NCBI GenBank assembly: GCA_013178305.1
Contig: JABLXB010000007.1
Location: forward strand, 186,001 to 250,000
Origin: Bacillota bacterium
GTDB lineage: Bacteria > Bacillota > Sulfobacillia > JABLXB01
Reading direction: 5' to 3'
DNA: 64,000 bases
Position 1 is the stretch's first letter, and every line of letters starts with the position of its first letter. The notes beneath the pieces were generated by a model. The model did no database searches. It saw only the letters and a list, made by a program, of their open reading frames with translations, and was not told the origin of the DNA. The position numbers and the translations under genes were made by a program. Positions 45,722 to 54,068 of this stretch are shown here, one piece after another.

Positions 45722-47586
45722 CGATGATAGGCAGGGTACTCGGGGGGCGGTACGAGATCCTCGAGAAGGTGGGCGGCGGCGGGATGGCCGTCGTGTACAA
45801 GGCCTACGACAAGTACCTGAACAGGAGCGTTGCGGTCAAGGTCCTGCGCTCGCAGTACGCGAGCGATGAGGACTTCGTAAGGCGCTTCAAGAGGGAAGCG
45901 CAGGCCGCGGCCAGCCTGTCACACCCCAACATCGTCAACATCTTCGACGTTGGGGAGATAGACGACACCTACTACATCGTCATGGAGTACGTCGAGGGCA
46001 GCACCCTCAAGCAGGTGATCAACTCAAAGGGCCGGCTGGCCCCGGTGCAGGCGCTGAGGATCGCCCACCAGATATGCGAGGGCCTGGAGCACGCGCACCG
46101 GCGGCACGTCATCCACCGCGACATCAAGCCGCAGAACATCCTGATTGCCCGGGACGGCCGGGCCAAAGTCACGGATTTCGGCATAGCGCGCGCAGCCACG
46201 GCCTCTACCGTAACTCACACGGGCACGGTCATCGGCTCGGTGCATTACTTCTCGCCCGAGCAGGCGAGGGGCGGGTTCACCGGCGAGCGCTCGGACGTCT
46301 ACTCCCTCGGCGTCGTCATGTACGAGATGGTCACGGGCAAGGTCCCGTTCCAGGGGGACAGCCCGATCAGCATCGCCCTGAAGCACATGCACGAGGAAAT
46401 CGAACCGGTGAAGAAGGTTACACCGGACGTGCCGGACAAGGTCGCGCTGATCATATCGAGGGCGCTGCGTAAGAGCCAGTCCGACAGGTACCAGACGGCC
46501 TCCGACATGCTCAGGGACATCCGGGAGGCGATGGCCTCGATGGGCGAGTCGGCCATCGCTGTCACGGCGGACACCGGACTGACGGATCCGGAAGAGCCGG
46601 AACCCGAGGAGGACCGCCAGGCCACGCGGGTCAAGATCAGGCGGAGGCGGAACTTCGGCTGGCTCAAGTGGCTCATCCCGCTCGTCATGCTCGCCGGCAT
46701 TGGGGGATACGGCGCGTGGACGATCATGAACTGGATGAACGTCCCGCCGGTCGAGGTCCCGCCGGTCGTCGGTAAGACCCTGAGCGAGGCGGAAAGGATA
46801 ATCCTCGACCGCGGGCTGGTTCCATCGGTGGTGGCGGAAAAATACGATGACAAGACGCCGGTCAGCCACATAATATCCCAGATGCCCGAGGCGGGGGAGA
46901 GCGTGAAGGCCGGGAGGACCATCAGCCTCGTGGTGTCCAAGGGTCAGGAGTTCACGCTGGTGCCCGATATAACAAACAAACCGCTACGCGACGCTGAAGT
47001 GCTGCTGGCGACGGCAGGTCTGGACGTCGGGGCGGTCAGAATGATCTACCACGCGACCCTTCCCGAGGACACGATAATCTCTCAGAATCCGCGGAAGGAC
47101 ACGCGAGTTACCAAAGGTACGCTGGTGGATGTCGATATCAGCAAGGGCCCCGAGCCCGCCGCGGTAGCGGTCCCGGATTTCGTGGGCGAGTCCGTGCAAT
47201 CGGCCGTCCAGAGGATAGCCTCACTCAACCTGGCGCAAGGCACGATCACCGAGAAAGACTCGCCCGACCCCGCGGGCCTCGTCATCTCACAGGACCCGCC
47301 GAAGGGCTCCGAGGTAAGGCAGGGCACGGCGGTGAATCTGGTTGTGAGCCGGGGGCCGGGATCGACCCAGGTGAGAAAGAACACCATCGAGATCGAGGTG
47401 CCGGACCGGCCGGTGCCTGTCGACGTGAAGGTCACCGTGGAGGACCAGTCCGGAGTAAGGCTTGTTTACAGGGCCAAACACGAACCGAAGTCCAAGGTGC
47501 AGGTCGAAGTCTATTGGCAGGGTCCCGAGGCGAAGGTCAGGATATTCTTCGACGATATCCTCTCGAGGGACCTGGTGCTCAAGTAG
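45718..47586 (+). CDS. PASTA-domain serine/threonine kinase (PknB/PrkC)
   Basis: A 622-residue membrane kinase. The cytoplasmic kinase domain (residues 1-275) has the P-loop GGGGMAVVYKA, VAVKVLR with the catalytic Lys, HRDIKPQNIL and DFGIARA. A transmembrane helix follows at about residues 318-338 (WLIPLVMLAGIGGYGAW), then three extracellular PASTA domains (starting VPPVVGKTL, VPDITNKPL and VPDFVGESV). These kinases sense muropeptides or lipid II and control growth, division and germination. The last 75 residues form an extra beta-rich C-terminal region. Confidence 0.95.
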   Translation: MTMIGRVLGGRYEILEKVGGGGMAVVYKAYDKYLNRSVAVKVLRSQYASDEDFVRRFKREAQAAASLSHPNIVNIFDVGEIDDTYYIVMEYVEGSTLKQVINSKGRLAPVQALRIAHQICEGLEHAHRRHVIHRDIKPQNILIARDGRAKVTDFGIARAATASTVTHTGTVIGSVHYFSPEQARGGFTGERSDVYSLGVVMYEMVTGKVPFQGDSPISIALKHMHEEIEPVKKVTPDVPDKVALIISRALRKSQSDRYQTASDMLRDIREAMASMGESAIAVTADTGLTDPEEPEPEEDRQATRVKIRRRRNFGWLKWLIPLVMLAGIGGYGAWTIMNWMNVPPVEVPPVVGKTLSEAERIILDRGLVPSVVAEKYDDKTPVSHIISQMPEAGESVKAGRTISLVVSKGQEFTLVPDITNKPLRDAEVLLATAGLDVGAVRMIYHATLPEDTIISQNPRKDTRVTKGTLVDVDISKGPEPAAVAVPDFVGESVQSAVQRIASLNLAQGTITEKDSPDPAGLVISQDPPKGSEVRQGTAVNLVVSRGPGSTQVRKNTIEIEVPDRPVPVDVKVTVEDQSGVRLVYRAKHEPKSKVQVEVYWQGPEAKVRIFFDDILSRDLVLK

Positions 47587-47590
47587 GAGG

Positions 47591-48481
47591 GTGGGGTCGG
47601 CGAACACCGGCAGGGTGATAAGGTGTCACTCCAACTTCTTCGACGTCCTGCTCGACGGAGAGGTAGTGCGCTGCGTACTCCGTGGGCGGCTCAGGCTGGA
47701 GCGCAGCGAGGTACTCGCCGGTGACTGGGTCGAGACCGTGGGGGCCCGGGACGGGTCCCACGTAATCCAGCGAGTGCTGGAACGAAAGAACGAGCTCGCG
47801 CGCCCGCCCGTCGCGAACGTGGACATGCTCCTCGTGGTGTTTACCCTGAGACAACCCCCTTTGAACCTCGCCATCGTGGACAGGCTCCTCGTCCTCGCGG
47901 AGGAATGCGGGCTCGAGGCGGCGTTGTGCATGAACAAGGCCGACATATACAGCCCTGACGAGGTCAGTCCCGTGCTGAACTCTTACGCTGCGACACCGTA
48001 CAGGCTGATCGTCGCCAGCGCGCGCACGGGGCAGGGTGTCGCCGAGGTGCGAGACGCTCTGAAGGACAAGGTCTCGGTGCTGGCGGGGCAATCCGGCGTG
48101 GGGAAATCGAGCATCCTGAACGCCCTGATACCGGGGATGGGGCGTGAGACCGGGGAGGTTAGCAGGAAAACCGGCCGGGGCCGCCATACCACAAAGGGAG
48201 TCGAGCTGCTGGTGCTTCCAGCCGGCGGGTTCGTGGCGGACACGCCGGGTTTCGCAAGACTCGAACTCGAGGCTGTGGACAAATCCGCCCTGGTGGGGAG
48301 GTTCCCGGAATTCGAGGCGTTCCAGGGCATGTGCAGGTTCTCCAACTGCGTGCACCGTCAGGAACCCGGGTGCGCCGTCAAGGAGGCCGTCGTGGCCGGC
48401 CGGATAAGTGCCTCGCGATACGGCAACTACGTACTCATGCTGGACGAGGCGGAGATGAAGGAAGACCGGAGGTATCGTTGA
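47591..48481 (+). CDS. rsgA: Ribosome small subunit-dependent GTPase RsgA
   Basis: A 296-residue circularly permuted GTPase that assists late 30S maturation. An N-terminal OB fold (RGRLRLERSEVLAGDWVE) precedes a GTPase core in the permuted order G4 (MNKAD), G1 (AGQSGVGKSS) and G3 (DTPGF). The C-terminal zinc finger contains CRFSNCVHRQEPGC. The exact start is uncertain: GTG 47591 lies directly behind GTAGGAGG, and GTG 47615 is a later option. Both leave the OB fold intact. Confidence 0.92.
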   Translation: MGSANTGRVIRCHSNFFDVLLDGEVVRCVLRGRLRLERSEVLAGDWVETVGARDGSHVIQRVLERKNELARPPVANVDMLLVVFTLRQPPLNLAIVDRLLVLAEECGLEAALCMNKADIYSPDEVSPVLNSYAATPYRLIVASARTGQGVAEVRDALKDKVSVLAGQSGVGKSSILNALIPGMGRETGEVSRKTGRGRHTTKGVELLVLPAGGFVADTPGFARLELEAVDKSALVGRFPEFEAFQGMCRFSNCVHRQEPGCAVKEAVVAGRISASRYGNYVLMLDEAEMKEDRRYR

Positions 48482-49158
48482 TGTCGGAAGCCAGTGCAAG
48501 GCCGGTTAAGGTGGCGCCGTCGGTGCTCCTCTGTGACTACGGGCGCCTCGCGGACGAGATAGCGAGCGTGGAGGCGGCCGGAGCGGACCTCCTGCACCTC
48601 GACGTGATGGATGGCAGGTTCGTCCCGAACATCACGTACGGCATGCCCATAGTCGAGGCGATAAGGAAGTCCACGCGTTTGCCGCTCAACACACACCTCA
48701 TGATAGTCGATCCCGGGCGGTTCGTAAGGGAATTCGCGGACCTGGGCTCCGACATAATCACGGTACACGTGGAGGCCTGCCTCCACCTCGACAAAACTCT
48801 CAGGGACATCAGGGAGTGCGGGGCGAAGGCGGGCGTGGCGATAAGCCCCGCGACGCCGGTTTGCGCGATAGAGGAGGTCCTGCCGCTGATCGACGCTGTG
48901 GTAGTCATGAGCGTCAACCCCGGGTTCGGGGGGCAGAAATTCATCGAGGGCGCGGTCGACAAGACCAGGCGCGTGGCGAAGATGGTGGCGGGAATGCCCG
49001 TCGAGATCGAGGTGGACGGCGGCGTGAGCGTCGAGACGGCGAAGCGGGTGTGGGATGCGGGGGCAACGGTGCTGGTGGCGGGGTCTGCCGTTTTCCGCCG
49101 GCCCGACAGGAAGGCCGCCATCGAAGACTTGCGGCGCGCCGCGATCGCCGGCCTGTAG
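48481..49158 (+). CDS. rpe: Ribulose-phosphate 3-epimerase
   Basis: A 225-residue TIM-barrel enzyme interconverting ribulose 5-phosphate and xylulose 5-phosphate. Diagnostic segments are VAPSVLLCDYGRL at the start, HLDVMDGRFVPNITYG near residue 40, VMSVNPGFGGQKFI near residue 143 and the phosphate-binding VDGGVS. ATG 48481 is preceded by GGAGG with eight-base spacing and overlaps the last base of the rsgA stop. Confidence 0.96.
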   Translation: MSEASARPVKVAPSVLLCDYGRLADEIASVEAAGADLLHLDVMDGRFVPNITYGMPIVEAIRKSTRLPLNTHLMIVDPGRFVREFADLGSDIITVHVEACLHLDKTLRDIRECGAKAGVAISPATPVCAIEEVLPLIDAVVVMSVNPGFGGQKFIEGAVDKTRRVAKMVAGMPVEIEVDGGVSVETAKRVWDAGATVLVAGSAVFRRPDRKAAIEDLRRAAIAGL

Positions 49159-49173
49159 CAGGGGGTGCAGTGT

Positions 49174-50082
49174 ATGCCGGGGTCGAACAGGACGATGAGG
49201 TCCTTACTGCTCGTGGTCGTCGCCGTGATCATATTCGCGAACTTGTTGTTTCTGGAGGTGGCCCAGTGCGTGGAGGGGACCACCCTGAAGCCCGCCTTCA
49301 TCCTCGGAGTGCTGGACCACCCCGCGTTCTACCAGAAGGCGCGCGACGTGGTTGTCACGGAACTCCTGCAGTCGTTCGGCGCGATACCCGCTGAGGCTCG
49401 CCGCATACTTCAGTCCGCGATGTCCGAAGCGATCACACCGGAACTAGTCCGCGAGCAGGCCGCCGTGCTCGTGCCCGTGGCCCTGAAGCTGCTAAAGGAC
49501 CCCGCGGCGAAACCTGAGCTCAACGTTGACGTGACTCCATTCAAGACTGCCATCACCCGGGTCGCCGCGAGACAGCCGGCGATCGTGGCTGCGCAGGTGT
49601 CCAGGGCGACCCAGGCCCTACCCGACGGGATCGACCTGGTCAAACAGCTCATGTTGAACCCGGCCGAGGTATCGGCAATACTAGGGCGGTATCAGGATTT
49701 CCGGCAGGACGTCTCAAGATCGATCATGTTCCTGGGACTGGCCGTCATCACTTGCGTGTTGTTGGCTGGCCGCCGCGGTTGGGGGCCGTGGCTGGGAGCG
49801 CCGGTGCTTCTGAGCGGCGTTTCGGTTGCGGGCATGGCCTCGCTCGGGCGCGCGCTGATCAGCGCGCAGGTGTCCGCGGTCGTGGCAACAGCCGTCAAGC
49901 GGGTCCCCACGATCGGCCCCAGCCTCGACCCCACGATCACGGGCGCCCTTGCTGAGAACGCCGTCGCCGGTTTCTCGAGGGCGCTGTTCCTGACGGGGAC
50001 CGTGGCTGCGGTTGCGGGCCTTGCACTCGTCGCGGTCTGGGCCGCCGTGAGCAGGTCCGAGCGGCAGGCGGCCGCCCGTTAA
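49174..50082 (+). CDS. Hypothetical membrane protein
   Basis: A 302-residue protein that I do not recognise. It has an N-terminal hydrophobic helix (RSLLLVVVAVIIFANLLFLEVAQ), then a predicted extracytoplasmic helical region of about 150 residues without Cys clusters, and three C-terminal membrane helices (about residues 180-200, 207-228 and 263-290). Size and topology suggest an envelope protein. ATG 49174 follows GGGGG by eight bases; GTG 49165 is an in-frame alternative. It probably belongs to the rpe transcript, whereas ribU downstream has its own promoter. Confidence 0.65.
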   Translation: MPGSNRTMRSLLLVVVAVIIFANLLFLEVAQCVEGTTLKPAFILGVLDHPAFYQKARDVVVTELLQSFGAIPAEARRILQSAMSEAITPELVREQAAVLVPVALKLLKDPAAKPELNVDVTPFKTAITRVAARQPAIVAAQVSRATQALPDGIDLVKQLMLNPAEVSAILGRYQDFRQDVSRSIMFLGLAVITCVLLAGRRGWGPWLGAPVLLSGVSVAGMASLGRALISAQVSAVVATAVKRVPTIGPSLDPTITGALAENAVAGFSRALFLTGTVAAVAGLALVAVWAAVSRSERQAAAR

Positions 50083-50089
50083 GTCATGG

Positions 50090-50118
50090 TTGACCTGCGT
50101 GGAACAGCGGTGTATACT
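50090..50118 (+). promoter_or_regulatory. Sigma-A promoter of the FMN riboswitch/ribU unit
   Basis: TTGACC (50090-50095) and TATACT (50113-50118) are spaced by exactly 17 bp. Each matches consensus at five positions. Transcription would begin near 50125, just ahead of the riboswitch. Confidence 0.8.
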
Positions 50119-50140
50119 CTCGCTTGAAAAGTGAATACTC

Positions 50141-50281
50141 CTTCGGGGCCGGGTGAGAGGCGAGAGCCTTAATTCCCGACCGGCGGTGATGCCCCTGGTG
50201 GGACTAGCGCCGCGAGCCGTGTGTAGCGGCAGACAACGGTGAGAAGCCGTGGCCGACAGTACAGTCTGGATGGAAGAAGGA
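50141..50281 (+). ncRNA. FMN riboswitch (RFN element)
   Basis: Conserved RFN segments appear in order: CTTCGGGGC at the 5' arm, TTCCCGACCGGCGGTGATG in the middle, an AGCCGTG region, and GCCGACAGTACAGTCTGGATG followed by GAAGAAGG at the 3' arm, which pairs with the 5' CTTC. The P2 hairpin is lengthened by GAGGCGAGAGCCTT. The element binds FMN and represses ribU, encoded 84 bp downstream. Confidence 0.95.
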
Positions 50282-50302
50282 TGGTATGGTGTTTGTCGTT
50301 TC

Positions 50303-50328
50303 GGCCCCGGAGACTATTCCGGGGCCTT
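50303..50328 (+). terminator. Riboswitch expression-platform hairpin
   Basis: GGCCCCGG (50303-50310) and CCGGGGCC (50319-50326) form an 8-bp stem right after the RFN element, followed only by TTGCGCG. The GGGGCC of its right arm also matches the riboswitch 5' arm, fitting a terminator/antiterminator switch, though the T tract is weak. Confidence 0.6.
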
Positions 50329-50364
50329 GCGCGTGCCCCGGGGATGAAGGGGAGGCGCGTGGAA

Positions 50365-50901
50365 ATGCGTGGAGACGTTACCGTCAAGAGGATCGTGCGA
50401 GTGGGATTCCTGGGCGCGGCGGGAGCGCTGCTCATGCTGGCCGAATTCCCGATCCTGCCCTCGGCGCCCTATCTGAAGTGGGATGCGGGCGATGTGCCGG
50501 CATTGCTCGGCGCGTTCGCGATGGGACCGGTCGTGGGGGTGGTCATCGAGCTGGTGAAGAACACGGTGTGGCAGCTGACCGGCAAGAACGCCACCGGCAT
50601 CGTCGGGTGGACGGCCAACTTCCTTGCCGGAGCGTCGCTCTGCCTCTCGGCGGGCATCGTGTACCGCTCCTGGCGAACGAAGGCGGGGGCACTCGCGGCT
50701 ATGGTGGTGGGGGCGCTGGTGATGACCGCGGTGATGACGGCGGCGAATGCGCTCGTGTTCTTCCCGCTATGGGGGATCAAGGGCGACGCGGTCGGCAAGA
50801 TGCTGGTCACGGCCTCGATCCCGTTCAACCTGTTAAAAGGACTGCTTACGTCGGTGATAACGTTCGTCATGTACAAGAAGGTCAGATCGTATCTCGTGTG
50901 A
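50365..50901 (+). CDS. ribU: Riboflavin ECF transporter substrate-binding subunit RibU
   Basis: A 178-residue membrane protein with about five hydrophobic segments. It resembles ECF S-components (LAEFPILPSAPYLKWDAGDVPALLGAF near residue 26, GKNATGIVGWTANFLAGASL near 75). Control by an FMN riboswitch makes riboflavin the likely substrate. It needs the shared ECF energising module, which is not in this window. ATG 50365 follows GGGGAGG by nine bases; in-frame ATG 50344 has no suitable site. Confidence 0.9.
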   Translation: MRGDVTVKRIVRVGFLGAAGALLMLAEFPILPSAPYLKWDAGDVPALLGAFAMGPVVGVVIELVKNTVWQLTGKNATGIVGWTANFLAGASLCLSAGIVYRSWRTKAGALAAMVVGALVMTAVMTAANALVFFPLWGIKGDAVGKMLVTASIPFNLLKGLLTSVITFVMYKKVRSYLV

Positions 50902-51008
50902 GGTTGTGTCAGGTCGCGTGATCTCGCGTGCCTTGCCCCGCGCGGACGGCGGTGCGGGCGCGGCATCGCCGCGGCTACGGGGCTTGTGCAGGCTTGTGCA
51001 GCTTGCGC

Positions 51009-51037
51009 TTGAAGGCCGGCGCCGGACGTGATAATAT
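51009..51037 (+). promoter_or_regulatory. Probable promoter of rpmB
   Basis: TTGAAG (51009-51014) and TAATAT (51032-51037) are separated by 17 bp; an overlapping GATAAT at 51030-51035 is closer to -10 consensus with 15-bp spacing. Confidence 0.45.
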
Positions 51038-51096
51038 CATCCTGTTGACCTTGAGGGGCCGGTTTAGACGGCCGCGATCTAGTGGAGGTGCCTCTG

Positions 51097-51288
51097 GTGG
51101 GCCGGAAGTGCGAGCTGTGCGGCAAGACCGTTAGTGTGGGACACAGTGTGAGTCATTCGAACATAAAGACCAAGCGTACGTGGTCTCCGAACATCCAGCG
51201 GGTGAGGGCGCTCGTAAATGGAGTCCCGCGGAGGCTGTATGTGTGCACGAAGTGCCTCAGGGCCGGGAAAGTCACCCGCGCCGTTTGA
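51097..51288 (+). CDS. rpmB: 50S ribosomal protein L28
   Basis: A 63-residue protein with MGRKCELCGKTVSVGHSVSH at the N-terminus and a second CxxC (CTKC) at the C-terminus, the zinc-binding C+ form of L28. GTG 51097 gives the family start and follows GGAGG by eight bases; GTG 51082 would add MEVPL. It is monocistronic, between its own promoter and a strong terminator. Confidence 0.96.
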   Translation: MGRKCELCGKTVSVGHSVSHSNIKTKRTWSPNIQRVRALVNGVPRRLYVCTKCLRAGKVTRAV

Positions 51289-51348
51289 CGTAGGGCTTGC
51301 ACCAGCGTGCCGGCCGGCGAAGTTCGAACGACCAGTCTGAATGACAGC

Positions 51349-51374
51349 GAGGCCGGGACTCAAATCCCGGCCTC
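51349..51374 (+). terminator. Terminator of rpmB
   Basis: GAGGCCGGGA (51349-51358) and TCCCGGCCTC (51365-51374) make a perfect 10-bp stem with a 6-base loop, 61 bp after the rpmB stop. The downstream run is short (TCGACGTTTCC). Confidence 0.65.
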
Positions 51375-51514
51375 TCGACGTTTCCTGGCGCCGGGCGCAG
51401 GCTATTTTGGCCGCTTTCGCGCAAACATCACCGACATCGACTGCACGACCACCCCCAGGGGCCTGGGTAACCGGAAAACGTAAACCTTCAACTCTCGGGA
51501 CCCCCTTTCAGCAT

Positions 51515-51700
51515 TCATGGTTTGGAGTACATCACCGCTCCCAGCCAGGCCAGTCCCGCGCCGGCCACGGATAGCCACACCCAGAACGGGACGTTTTTCA
51601 GGAGCACGATGGCGCCTATGAGCACGAGGAAAGCCCCCATCGTCTTGCGCTGGGTCTTATCCCCGCGGAGCCTCGGGACCAGCCTGCGCTTCAGGCGCAT
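51515..51700 (-). CDS. Small two-helix membrane protein
   Basis: A 61-residue protein with a basic N-terminus (RLKRRLVPRLRGDKTQRK) and two hydrophobic helices (GAFLVLIGAIVLL; VWLSVAGAGLAWLGAVMY). I do not recognise the family. ATG 51700 follows GAGG about ten bases upstream. It is divergent from asp23; a TATAAT on the minus strand (51753-51758) could serve its promoter, but no good -35 pairs with it. Confidence 0.6.
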   Translation of the reverse strand: MRLKRRLVPRLRGDKTQRKTMGAFLVLIGAIVLLKNVPFWVWLSVAGAGLAWLGAVMYSKP

Positions 51701-51863
51701 CGTGTCCACACCTCGCGCCAATGATCACCGCGCCGCCAGCGCGCGGCGTTGTATTATATTCGCGCTCCGGGATCGGTGACGCACCGCGCGTGGGTGCTCC
51801 GCCGTCACGACGCCCGCCCTTCTCCAGTGCTGACGCGCGGGGCTGGGAGGAAAACTACGGGAA

Positions 51864-51878
51864 GGAAAGAATCTTTCC
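51864..51878. repeat. 15-bp palindrome upstream of asp23
   Basis: GGAAAGAATCTTTCC is a perfect inverted repeat (6-bp arms, 3-base centre) about 39 bp before the asp23 start. It could be an operator or a small hairpin in the leader. Confidence 0.35.
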
Positions 51879-51916
51879 AGCGTTTAAGGGGTCTCGGCTC
51901 TGGGAGGCTTTGGGAC

Positions 51917-52276
51917 ATGGACAGGGAAACCTCCAACCAGTTCGGAAGGCTCGTACTGTCCGAGGAGGTCATAGCGACGATCGCGGGCGTGGCGGCGACC
52001 GAGTGTTACGGCATCGTCGGCATGGCCTCCCGCAGGGTTGCCGACGGGATCGCGGAGCTCCTCGGACGCGAGAACCTCGCCAAGGGCGTCGAGGTCACGC
52101 TCGACGGTAACAAGGTAAACATCACCCTGAACGTCATCGTCGGTTACGGCGTGAGGATTTCCGAGGTTGCCCGCAACGTCATCGACAAGGTGAAGTACAC
52201 GGTTGAGGGCGCTACCGGCCTCGCGGTGACCAGGGTCAACATCAACGTGCAGGGTGTGAAAGTTAACCGCAAGTGA
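51917..52276 (+). CDS. Asp23/YloU-family alkaline shock protein
   Basis: A 119-residue Asp23 protein: GRLVLSEEVIATIAGVAATECYGIVGMA near residue 10, GVEVTLDGNKVNITLNVIVGYG near 58 and a final VNINVQGVKV. Family members associate with the membrane and cell-envelope homeostasis. ATG 51917 follows GGGAGG by nine bases. Directly upstream of the FakA-like gene, as in other Firmicutes. Confidence 0.93.
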   Translation: MDRETSNQFGRLVLSEEVIATIAGVAATECYGIVGMASRRVADGIAELLGRENLAKGVEVTLDGNKVNITLNVIVGYGVRISEVARNVIDKVKYTVEGATGLAVTRVNINVQGVKVNRK

Positions 52277-52292
52277 GGAGGCCGCCGTTTAG

Positions 52293-53975
52293 TTGGATTC
52301 CGCGGTTATAGAAGGATCGGATTTCAAGAACCTGATGAGCCGCGCGTCGGCAGTTCTCGAGGAGAACAAGGCGGCGGTCGATGCCTTGAATGTGTTTCCA
52401 GTGCCCGACGGTGACACGGGCACGAACATGTGCCTTACGATGAGGGCCGCTGTCGCCGAAATGCAGAAAAGCGCCTCGACCGGCGTCGGCGACCTTGCCG
52501 ACGCGGCCGCGATGGGGTCGCTCATGGGGGCGCGGGGGAACTCCGGGGTCATCTTGTCGCAGATATTCCGCGGGATAGCGAAGAGCCTCAGCGGCAAGCA
52601 TACCGCCTCGGCACCGGACATCGCCCGGGCCCTCCAGGAGGGCGTGGCGACCGCATATAAGGCCGTCATGAGGCCGGTTGAGGGAACGATCCTCACGGTC
52701 GCGCGCGAGGCCGCCGTGGCGGCGTTGACAGCCAGCAAGCAGGGGGGCGGCGTTACGGCGGTGTGGGAAGCCGCCCTGAAGCGCGCTGAGTGGATCCTCG
52801 AACGCACGCCGGACATGTTGCTCGTACTGAAGCAGGCGGGCGTGGTGGACGCCGGGGGCAAGGGGCTGGTGTACATCTTCACGGGCGTCGTTGAGGCGTT
52901 GCGTGGGACCAGGGTGGACCGCGCCGCCGGGAGAGTCGGGGTGGAGGCGGGGCCGCAACCGGCGGTCAGGCTGCGCGCCACTGAGGCCCATATCACCGGG
53001 AAGATGGGGGACATCAGGTTTCCCTACGACACGCAGTTCCTGGTGAAGGGCAGCGACTTGAACACGGACGATATCCACAAACGCCTGGACCCGCTCGGCG
53101 ACTCGCTGCTCGTGGTAGGGGGCGGGGGCGTCGTCAGGGTGCACATCCACACGGCGAACCCGGGGCGAGTGCTGGAGGCATGCCTCGACTACGGCGCACT
53201 GAGCGGCGTGACCATAGACAACATGCGCGAACAGCACGAGGCATTCGTGAGCGGCCAGGGGCCTACCGCGGAGGCGGGCGGGGACGGACACGGTCCGGTG
53301 GGTCCGGCAGCGGGCCGCGCCGCGGCGGGTGTCGTCGCCGTGTCGTTCGGCAAGGGGCTTACGGAAATATTCAAGAGTCTCGGCGCGCACGAGGTCATCA
53401 ACGGCGGGCAGACGATGAACCCGAGCACCGAGGACGTACTCAACGCGATTCGAAGGGTGCCTGCCGAAAAGGTCATCATGTTGCCCAACAACGAAAACAT
53501 CATTCTCAGCGCCAAGCAGGCGAAAAAGCTGTCCGGGACCAAGGTGTACGTCGTGCCTACGAAGACCATACCGCAGGGGATAGCCGCGCTCCTCGCGTTC
53601 CAGGAGGACGCCACGATGGAAGCGAACCTGCGCAGGATGGCCAAGGCCGTCCGGCAGGTGAAGACGGGCGAGGTCACTTACGCCGTCAGGAACAGCAAAG
53701 TCGGCGGCGTCGAGATAAACTCCGGCGACGTACTCGGGATTTGGGACGAAAACATCGCCGTGACGGGGAGCTCGCCTGATGAGGTGCTCGTCGAACTCGC
53801 CGAGCGGATGGTCTCTCCCGATGACGAGATCCTGACCGTGTTCTACGGGGACCTCGTCGAGCAGAGTCAGGCCGAGAAACTGGCAGGTACCCTCCGCGAG
53901 CGATTCCCCGCGCTGGAAGTCGAGTTCCAATTCGGCGGTCAGCCTCTTTACTACTACATCATGTCGATCGAGTAG
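52293..53975 (+). CDS. DAK-domain fatty acid kinase subunit (FakA/YloV)
   Basis: A 560-residue protein. The N-terminal DhaL-type ATP-binding domain carries NVFPVPDGDTGTNM near residue 32 and MGARGNSGVILSQIFRG near 76; a C-terminal region (FakA central and C-terminal domains) includes LPNNENIILSAKQA near residue 398. FakA phosphorylates fatty acids bound to FakB for incorporation into phospholipid. No fakB is in this window. A Gly/Pro/Ala-rich insertion sits near residue 330. TTG start 11 bases after GGAGG. Confidence 0.92.
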   Translation: MDSAVIEGSDFKNLMSRASAVLEENKAAVDALNVFPVPDGDTGTNMCLTMRAAVAEMQKSASTGVGDLADAAAMGSLMGARGNSGVILSQIFRGIAKSLSGKHTASAPDIARALQEGVATAYKAVMRPVEGTILTVAREAAVAALTASKQGGGVTAVWEAALKRAEWILERTPDMLLVLKQAGVVDAGGKGLVYIFTGVVEALRGTRVDRAAGRVGVEAGPQPAVRLRATEAHITGKMGDIRFPYDTQFLVKGSDLNTDDIHKRLDPLGDSLLVVGGGGVVRVHIHTANPGRVLEACLDYGALSGVTIDNMREQHEAFVSGQGPTAEAGGDGHGPVGPAAGRAAAGVVAVSFGKGLTEIFKSLGAHEVINGGQTMNPSTEDVLNAIRRVPAEKVIMLPNNENIILSAKQAKKLSGTKVYVVPTKTIPQGIAALLAFQEDATMEANLRRMAKAVRQVKTGEVTYAVRNSKVGGVEINSGDVLGIWDENIAVTGSSPDEVLVELAERMVSPDDEILTVFYGDLVEQSQAEKLAGTLRERFPALEVEFQFGGQPLYYYIMSIE

Positions 53976-54068
53976 ATACACATCGAGCAAATGTCCATCG
54001 AGTAAAGCCGGTAAGGCCAGCAATACCCCCGGTAGGCGGAGCTCGAAGAGCCACAAGGAGCGACGCGC